Source: Bryobacteraceae bacterium | GTDB lineage: Bacteria; Acidobacteriota; Terriglobia; Bryobacterales; Bryobacteraceae | Direction of reading: 5' to 3' | Length of the DNA: 41,382 bases | Assembly (NCBI GenBank): GCA_025924475.1 | Contig: JAICIH010000010.1 | Location: 1-41,382, forward strand | Shown here: piece by piece, positions 35,294 to 41,382 of the stretch | Position numbering within the stretch: position 1 is the stretch's first letter | How the letters are laid out: every line of letters starts with the position of its first letter | Position numbers and translations under genes: made by a program | Notes under the pieces: generated by a model | The model's input: only the letters and a program-made list of their open reading frames with translations | Told to the model about the DNA's origin: nothing | Databases searched by the model: none

Positions 35294-36115
35294 TTACTTT
35301 CGCAATACTGTGATTTTTGGGTTCTTTTGTTCTTGCTCTTTCGCTTTTTCGAACTTACTCATTTCGGATTTGGATTCTTCCAGCCGGCCGGTGGATTTTA
35401 GCAGCAAGCCCAAGCGATAGTGCGGTTGGGAGAGGCCCGGATCCAGAGCGATGGCTTGCCGAAGAATCTGTTCGGCGTGCTGGATCTGATTGTGCGTGGC
35501 CAATAACGCTCCGAAGGCAACGAGCTCATGAGCCTCGGGACATTTTTGGGCGCCTTCGGCCAGTACTCGCAGCGCCTGGTCCTCATCTCCATGTTTCTTC
35601 AGAAAATTTCCTAGACTCAGATACGCCCAGGAGTACGGCTTTTTCTGCGCATTGCTTTCCACAATGGCGTTGCGGTAAAGAGGGCCGGCTGTGCTGTCGA
35701 GCCCCAGAGCCTCAGCGCAAAGTCCTAGATAGGTGGTGGCCTGAAAATCGTCGGGCGACAATTTGAGCGCTTCGCGAAGCCAGGCAGCGGCTTCATTCGG
35801 CAGGTCCGCTTCATAAAAGAGACGCCCCAGGAAGTACTTCGATTTTTCATCTTTCGGATCCAGATCGACTGCCTTAAGCCAGGCGCGATACGCTCCGTTG
35901 TAGTCTTTTAGCTCGAGGTCGGTCATGCCGAGACCCCGGTAAGCTTCGGAGTAGTTGGCGTCGAGCTCGGTGGCACGTCTGAAGGACGTTTTTGCCTCGA
36001 CAAATTTTTGCTGCAAGAATTGTCGAGAGGCGAGATCGTAGAACTCCCGCGCCGTTTGCGCCTCTAAAGCAAGAGGCAGTAGAAGAAAGATTTCGATTGC
36101 AGTTGGCTGCCTCAG
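35294..36115 (-). CDS. secreted TPR-repeat protein, probable CTG start
   Basis: ORF-track 35294..36016 extended 33 codons: LRQPTAIEIFLLLPLALEAQTAREFYDLASRQF precedes the TTG; CTG at 36115-36113 overlaps upstream TGA (36114-36112). Confidence 0.8.
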   Translation of the reverse strand: MRQPTAIEIFLLLPLALEAQTAREFYDLASRQFLQQKFVEAKTSFRRATELDANYSEAYRGLGMTDLELKDYNGAYRAWLKAVDLDPKDEKSKYFLGRLFYEADLPNEAAAWLREALKLSPDDFQATTYLGLCAEALGLDSTAGPLYRNAIVESNAQKKPYSWAYLSLGNFLKKHGDEDQALRVLAEGAQKCPEAHELVAFGALLATHNQIQHAEQILRQAIALDPGLSQPHYRLGLLLKSTGRLEESKSEMSKFEKAKEQEQKNPKITVLRK

Positions 36116-39100
36116 AAGTTCAGCCGCATAGTGAATTGTATGATGCGCGGAGCGTTGATGGTTCCCGTGACTTGACCGAATGTGGAATCATACGGATTGA
36201 TATTTGGTGCGCTAAAAATATGCCGGTTGAAGGCATTCAAGAACTCGCCTTTCAACTGGAGCTTGACGCGGCCCTCTCCGTAGAGCGAGAAATTGCGCAA
36301 AACGCTGAAATCTTCGTTATAGAAATTCGGAGTTCGGGCATCGCCGTTGTTGCGCGGGAAGTCACCGAAAAAGTACGCACCGCCCCGAGCTTGCTGGACC
36401 GTGGTTCGACTACCGGTCGCGATTAATTCCGTGTTAGGATCGGCGAACCCGCAGCCGCTTTGGCCAACGTAACTGCAGACCGGACTGAAGAAGTTTTGTG
36501 TGAAGGGATTGAACGTGCCGTCGGTAACGGCTGGATTAAGGGGTGGAGCGGATTGGCGGTTGAATCGGATGCAATTCTGCCATCCCGGGATACCATTTGC
36601 GCAGCCAAACGAGATGGGCACGCCCTTTTGATAACGCAGCACGCCGCCAATCTGCCAGCCTCCCAAAATCGCGCTGGCGAAGCCATGATTGAGCAGCGGC
36701 TTGCCCTTGCCGAAAGGCAGTTCGTAGAGGAAAGCTGCGCTGAACATGTAAGGCACATCCTGGCTGCTCAGCGCTTTTTCCTGGCTCAAATTCGCTGTAT
36801 TTTGGATTTGCCTGATGCCACCATTGGTACCGGGCAGAATGCTATCGGCGTCGGTGATAGTCTTGGCCCAGGTAAAAGACGTCTGAATACTTAAACCAGC
36901 GCTGAGCCGGCGTTGGAGTGCTGCCTGCAGCGATTGATAAGTAGATTGGCCGATGTTCTGCAGAACGTCCATGTAGATGAAATCGTATTGAGGATAGGGA
37001 CGGATAGCGCGCCATAACGGAGCATTGTTCCCCCAATCTTGAAAGAAGCTCGGATAAGGAGCGGTAATGCCCAACGTATTACTGGTTAGAGGTTGGTTCA
37101 GCACCGGGCCGAGACTCAGATTCTGCACCGGGATGTTATTCCAGTTCATGATCGCCGAGCGCAAATTCTGCGCTCGATTGCCCACGTAGCCTAGGCTGGC
37201 GACCATATCCTTCGAGACTTGCTCTTGCAACTGGAAGCTCCAACTCTGGATAATGCCGGGCTGGCCAAAACGGGGTTGTATCCAGTTAGGATTTGCTTTG
37301 TTCACAGCCGAGGGATTCGTGAATGGCGGCGGTGGGGATGCCGGGAAACCGTTGTCCCAATTAAAAGCCGGCGAGAGACTGTCGGAGCTTTCAAAAGCAG
37401 GCGTTCCGGCATAACCCTGAATTTGGTTTCCGCCGAAATCGGTATACTGCAGCGGCGAATATAACAAGCCGTAACCGCCGCGAATGACGAGTCTGCCGCC
37501 GTTCGGATTGTATGCAAAACCGAATCTGGGCGCAAAATCGTGATATTTTGTGTCGGCCCATCGAGCGTTGCAGTCATTGCAAAGATTTCCAAATACCAAT
37601 GCACCAGGAAGGTTGCCTGCGGCTGGATTGGCCGCAGCCGGACTAAAGTTCGAGGTGTCGCTGTAAGATTCGCGGCGCGGTACGTCCACGCTCCAGCGCA
37701 ACCCAATGTTCAGCGTGAAGTGCGGACTCACCTTCCAATCGTCTTGCACAAAGCCGGCGTAGTATTGGGAGATCCATCTCGGCGTATGCGCCGGTATGAA
37801 TGCAGTTCCCCTATTGACGGCACCCAAAAGAAAGCTCGCGATTGAATTGCCGCTGGTGCCGTTTACGGCTTGATAGGCGGCCGTTTGCGCACGGGCGAAA
37901 TTGTAAGTTCCGGAGTCATTGTTTCCGCCTAAACGGGCAAAGTTCTGGTTTCGGAAGTCGAAGCCAAAGGTGAGACTATGTTTACCCTTAATCCAGGTCA
38001 GCGTGTCGTTCAAGCGCTCACCATTATCGACTTCATTGTCGTTATTGCCCGCACTTAGCTGAGGAACTCCCTCGCCGAGAGTAGTGAGCGGAAAATTAAC
38101 GCCCGAAATTCCAGTAATACCGAATCGTGAGTTCCAGTTCACGTTGTCACTTATGCCCTGCCGCGCTCCAAGAGAGTAGTTTTGACTATTCGTGCGATTG
38201 TAGCCAAGCGCCAGGTGATTCAATACGGCGGGAGAAATAATGTAATCCCATCCGGCCCGTCCGTAATGCGTGATAAAGTTCTGTTCCCAGCCATTCGACG
38301 CCAGCGGTGGGGGCAGATTGTAAAATCCGCTGGTGAAGCGAGCATTGTCACGCGTGTCGTACATGCCGAAGATTTTGCTTTTGTCGGAAATCGAATGATC
38401 GATGCGGATCGTGTAAGTTGTGTTCTGCAAAGGCGTCGTGCTGGACAGGACAAAATTGCGGCCGTTTGGCAAGCTGGCATTGGGCGCGGGAATCAAACCA
38501 AGAAAGTTTTGCGAGACGTTTGAGATGCGGCTAGCCGGGATCGTGTTGTTGGGAAACGGTGTGCGACAAGGCAGACCGTTAGGTCCGATGGTAGTGGTAT
38601 TCGGATCGAATATTTGGCCCTGGTAGACAGGGGCGCCAGTGCAGGGGTTCGTACCTAAATTGACGTTCGTATTCAGAATGCCGGAGAAATCACCGGTGCG
38701 CTGAGCGGCGGTGGGGACGATAGTCGTGGATACTCCGCCGACGTGCTGATTGTATTGTTCCCAGTTGAAGAAAAAGAAACTGCGATTCTTGCCGTTGTAA
38801 AGCTTCGGGATCAGTACGGGGCCACCGAGATTGACGCCGTAATCGTTCTTCTTGTCACGAGCGCGCTGATACTGAGACCGGCATGCTTCATTCCCAGGTC
38901 CTGGCGGGCACTGGGCCGCGAAGGCATTATTAAACCAGGAATTCGCATTGAAATCTTCATTTTGAACAATGTCGTAGGCCGTTCCATGATACGTATTGGT
39001 GCCGGACTTGGTGGTAAAGGTCTCGACCGCCGCAGTTGTGCGCCCATACATAGCGGGCATATTGGCGGTTATCACCTTAAACTCGGAAATCGCCTCCACC

Positions 39101-39762
39101 GACGGCGCGGCCTCGTCGAAGGACGAGCCGTTTTCCGACCGCAGAATGCTGGTGCCGTCCAGGAGGACATCGGCGCCGAAATTCTGGCCGCCACCAATTT
39201 TGGAAATAAAAATACCGTTGTTGCTGTTGGCCGTTCCAGGACCAACCGTTCCGGGAGCAAGAAACACGAACGCCTCGGGCGAGCGCATGGCGCCGACGCC
39301 GCCGAGCGCGAGAGGAAGTTCGAGCACCTGCTTAGTGCTCACAACTGTTCCCACATCTGAGCTTTCGGTTTCGATTTTCGTCGCGTCCGCGCGGACGGTG
39401 ATGGCTTGCTCGGCCTTACCAACGCTCAACGTAATGTTCACCGCGGTCGTCGTGCTGATCTGCACGCTGACTCCGGTTTGCGTAACCGGACTGAAGCCGG
39501 GATTCGTGACGGTAATGTCGTAGAGGCCGATCGGGACGGAGGGGAAACGGAATGCACCGCCGGCTCCGCTATTTGTATTTAACGTATAGCCCGTGGCCTC
39601 GTTTTTGGCGCTCACGGATGCGCCTTCCACCGCGGCGCCCGACGGATCGAGAACAACACCAGCCAATATTCCCTGATTCGTCTGCGCCCACAAAGTAGAA
39701 AGGCAGAGGAGCGGCAAGATACAGAAATAGATCGAGTGTTTCTTCAGAAGCGAAGTCGCCAC
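36112..39762 (-). CDS. TonB-dependent receptor with N-terminal carboxypeptidase-regulatory-like domain (Oar-like)
   Basis: 'GILAGVVLDPSGAAVEGASVSAKNEATGYTLNTNSGAGGAFRFPSVPIGLYDITV', plug and barrel, C-term 'RIIQFTMRLNF'. Confidence 0.95.
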   Translation of the reverse strand: MATSLLKKHSIYFCILPLLCLSTLWAQTNQGILAGVVLDPSGAAVEGASVSAKNEATGYTLNTNSGAGGAFRFPSVPIGLYDITVTNPGFSPVTQTGVSVQISTTTAVNITLSVGKAEQAITVRADATKIETESSDVGTVVSTKQVLELPLALGGVGAMRSPEAFVFLAPGTVGPGTANSNNGIFISKIGGGQNFGADVLLDGTSILRSENGSSFDEAAPSVEAISEFKVITANMPAMYGRTTAAVETFTTKSGTNTYHGTAYDIVQNEDFNANSWFNNAFAAQCPPGPGNEACRSQYQRARDKKNDYGVNLGGPVLIPKLYNGKNRSFFFFNWEQYNQHVGGVSTTIVPTAAQRTGDFSGILNTNVNLGTNPCTGAPVYQGQIFDPNTTTIGPNGLPCRTPFPNNTIPASRISNVSQNFLGLIPAPNASLPNGRNFVLSSTTPLQNTTYTIRIDHSISDKSKIFGMYDTRDNARFTSGFYNLPPPLASNGWEQNFITHYGRAGWDYIISPAVLNHLALGYNRTNSQNYSLGARQGISDNVNWNSRFGITGISGVNFPLTTLGEGVPQLSAGNNDNEVDNGERLNDTLTWIKGKHSLTFGFDFRNQNFARLGGNNDSGTYNFARAQTAAYQAVNGTSGNSIASFLLGAVNRGTAFIPAHTPRWISQYYAGFVQDDWKVSPHFTLNIGLRWSVDVPRRESYSDTSNFSPAAANPAAGNLPGALVFGNLCNDCNARWADTKYHDFAPRFGFAYNPNGGRLVIRGGYGLLYSPLQYTDFGGNQIQGYAGTPAFESSDSLSPAFNWDNGFPASPPPPFTNPSAVNKANPNWIQPRFGQPGIIQSWSFQLQEQVSKDMVASLGYVGNRAQNLRSAIMNWNNIPVQNLSLGPVLNQPLTSNTLGITAPYPSFFQDWGNNAPLWRAIRPYPQYDFIYMDVLQNIGQSTYQSLQAALQRRLSAGLSIQTSFTWAKTITDADSILPGTNGGIRQIQNTANLSQEKALSSQDVPYMFSAAFLYELPFGKGKPLLNHGFASAILGGWQIGGVLRYQKGVPISFGCANGIPGWQNCIRFNRQSAPPLNPAVTDGTFNPFTQNFFSPVCSYVGQSGCGFADPNTELIATGSRTTVQQARGGAYFFGDFPRNNGDARTPNFYNEDFSVLRNFSLYGEGRVKLQLKGEFLNAFNRHIFSAPNINPYDSTFGQVTGTINAPRIIQFTMRLNF

Positions 39763-39834
39763 AATATTTCCCCTGGCTTCGGCAAAGCCTGTGGCAGAAT
39801 TATAACTCTTAGAAAGCAGAACAGATGAGGGCTT

Positions 39835-39866
39835 TTGACAGGAAAAATTACGATAGTTACGATAAT
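39835..39866 (+). promoter_or_regulatory. candidate promoter with tandem 8-bp repeats upstream of TPR gene
   Basis: TTGACA (39835-39840); TTACGATA at 39848-39855 and 39857-39864; GATAAT 39861-39866 (20-bp spacer, suboptimal). Confidence 0.4.
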
Positions 39867-39883
39867 GTGACAGGCGGCGTCTA

Positions 39884-41233
39884 TTGCGGACCGTGATTTA
39901 CTTTGGAGTCGCTTTGCTCTTCTTCGCCGGGTTTTTTAGCGCGCAGAATAGTCCTCAAGCGGCCGAGAAGCTGGCGATGCAACAGATTCAAAGCGGTGAT
40001 TTTCAGTCCGCCGCGGACGTTATTCAGCGGGAGTTGCGACAGCGTCCAAAAGATGCATCGCTGTGGAACTTGTTGGGAATCGCCGAAACCGAGTTGAAGC
40101 AACCCGACACCGCGAAGCAGGCGTTCGAGCATGGGCTCCAATTGGCGCCCGATTCCGTTTCGCTAAATGAAAACGCCGGTCTTCTTTTTTTTCGCCAGGC
40201 GGACTACACGAACGCAAAAAAATATCTGCGCCGCGCGGTGAAACTGGGCAGTTCCAAGCCGGGCGTCCGGTTCAGCCTAGCCGCAGCACGTCTCCGGACC
40301 GGCGAACCAGCGGAGGCGTTAGTCGAGTTGAAATCTCTCGAAGCGGCCTTGGGGAACGCCAGTGAGTATTGGGAGGAACGCGGACGGGCGGAGCTGCTCC
40401 AAAATCCCGGGAGCGCGGAAACAAGTTTCAATCGGGCTCTCGAGCTGAAACCCGGAAGCAGTACCGCCTTAAATGGCGCGGCGGCGGCGGCGGAGAAGCA
40501 GAATCTGGACGAAAAGGCGCTGGCTTATCTGATCCGAGCGCGGGCCGCGGACCCGAACAATATAGAAACGCTTGCGCATTTTGGAGAAGTTTGCATACGG
40601 CGGGATCTTGGACCCGATGCGCGCGACGCTCTCGAGAAGGCGCACCGGCTCGATCCATCAAACACCTCTGTGTTGTATCTGCTTGCCCGGGCGAATATCT
40701 CGCTAGAGAACTGGCAGACGGCCTACGATCTGTTTCAGGAGCTTTCTAAGCGAACGCCGGCGTTTGCACCCGCGTACTATGCGATGGGCTGGCTGGATGT
40801 GAAATTGAATCGCACGGAAGATGCGCGGCGGCAGCTTGAAAAAGCTCTATCCCTAGATCCTGGATTAACAGGAGCGCGCTACGAACTAGCGCAACTGAAC
40901 CTGGACGATGGAGAAATCGATTCCGCGGAAACTCTCTTAAAGAAAGTGCTGCAGCAGAACCCGAAGGATGCGAAGGCCAACATGACAATGGGTGACATTG
41001 CGATGCACAAGGGTAGGCTCGATGAGGCACAGACGTTTTTCGAGAAGGCGATTCGTGAAGATCCGAAGCTCGCGGCGGCACATTACAAACTTTCGACTCT
41101 CTATTTTCGGAAGCATGAGACGGAGCGGGCGGAACACGAAAAGGCGATGGCGGCAAATCTAAATGCCGAAGCCAGCCGGGCTAGTAAAACGCAGCTCCGG
41201 TTGATACTGCCGGAAACAAACACACTGAAGTAA
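39884..41233 (+). CDS. secreted TPR-repeat protein
   Basis: Signal peptide 'MRTVIYFGVALLFFAGFFSAQ' followed by about 10 TPR-like units. Confidence 0.92.
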   Translation: MRTVIYFGVALLFFAGFFSAQNSPQAAEKLAMQQIQSGDFQSAADVIQRELRQRPKDASLWNLLGIAETELKQPDTAKQAFEHGLQLAPDSVSLNENAGLLFFRQADYTNAKKYLRRAVKLGSSKPGVRFSLAAARLRTGEPAEALVELKSLEAALGNASEYWEERGRAELLQNPGSAETSFNRALELKPGSSTALNGAAAAAEKQNLDEKALAYLIRARAADPNNIETLAHFGEVCIRRDLGPDARDALEKAHRLDPSNTSVLYLLARANISLENWQTAYDLFQELSKRTPAFAPAYYAMGWLDVKLNRTEDARRQLEKALSLDPGLTGARYELAQLNLDDGEIDSAETLLKKVLQQNPKDAKANMTMGDIAMHKGRLDEAQTFFEKAIREDPKLAAAHYKLSTLYFRKHETERAEHEKAMAANLNAEASRASKTQLRLILPETNTLK

Positions 41234-41382
41234 TCAACCCAGCGAGAAATCTTCCTCGGGCGGCGCGTGGATGGTGCCGCGGAACGCCCACGTCAGCAAT
41301 GGCGGCGCGAGCATAGTGGTGCCTACCGCCATGAAGACCACGGTGGCGTACACAGGCGGATCAATAATGTTCATCTGCAATC
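41234..41382 (-). CDS. cation/proton antiporter-like membrane protein, C-terminal fragment; truncated by window edge
   Basis: Minus strand reads '..MNIIDPPVYATVVFMAVGTTMLAPPLLTWAFRGTIHAPPEEDFSLG*'. Confidence 0.65.
   Translation of the reverse strand, partial: LQMNIIDPPVYATVVFMAVGTTMLAPPLLTWAFRGTIHAPPEEDFSLG

Noticed and set aside
1-41382. CRISPR array, toxin-antitoxin, restriction or other defence island
   Set aside because: No regularly spaced repeats and no recognisable defence proteins in any supported ORF.

Overview
This is a high-GC bacterial chromosomal window whose protein families and gene style suggest an Acidobacteriota (Solibacter/Bryobacter-like) genome. That taxonomy is inferred from the encoded proteins and was not tested by any search. 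Most of the window is ordinary chromosome. It includes fabD, rmuC, dusB-rnhA-nadD, a lactate permease (lldP), birA-nadC-valS, a TPP enzyme coupled to an FAD/Fe-S oxidoreductase, carbohydrate genes (GH29 fucosidase with MFS transporter, GH43), and a CRTAC1 / TPR / Oar-like TonB receptor / TPR cluster. I did not recognise a CRISPR array, rRNA, tRNA, intact insertion sequence or known defence system. The points most worth a second look are: (1) a protein of an uncharacterised 'STGPR(S/T)EEG(K/R)AKSSLNA' family with a perfect 10-bp hairpin in its leader; (2) a three-copy intergenic double-hairpin repeat (GGCGGGTT..AACCCGCC-GCAGGCTGCCAGCCTGC-CCCACAAAG); (3) a 95-bp MITE-like element with about 20-bp imperfect terminal inverted repeats; (4) a 64-nt hairpin with 11-bp perfect outer arms at an AraC gene stop codon; (5) two genes (a secreted TPR protein and an ECF-type sigma factor) whose conserved N-termini lie upstream of any ATG/GTG/TTG, in one case with a CTGA stop/start overlap pointing to CUG initiation; (6) a decayed class A beta-lactamase, a frameshifted phosphotransferase and a relic DUF488 fragment; (7) a consensus promoter with overlapping palindromes upstream of a VOC-ArsR-SRPBCC operon.
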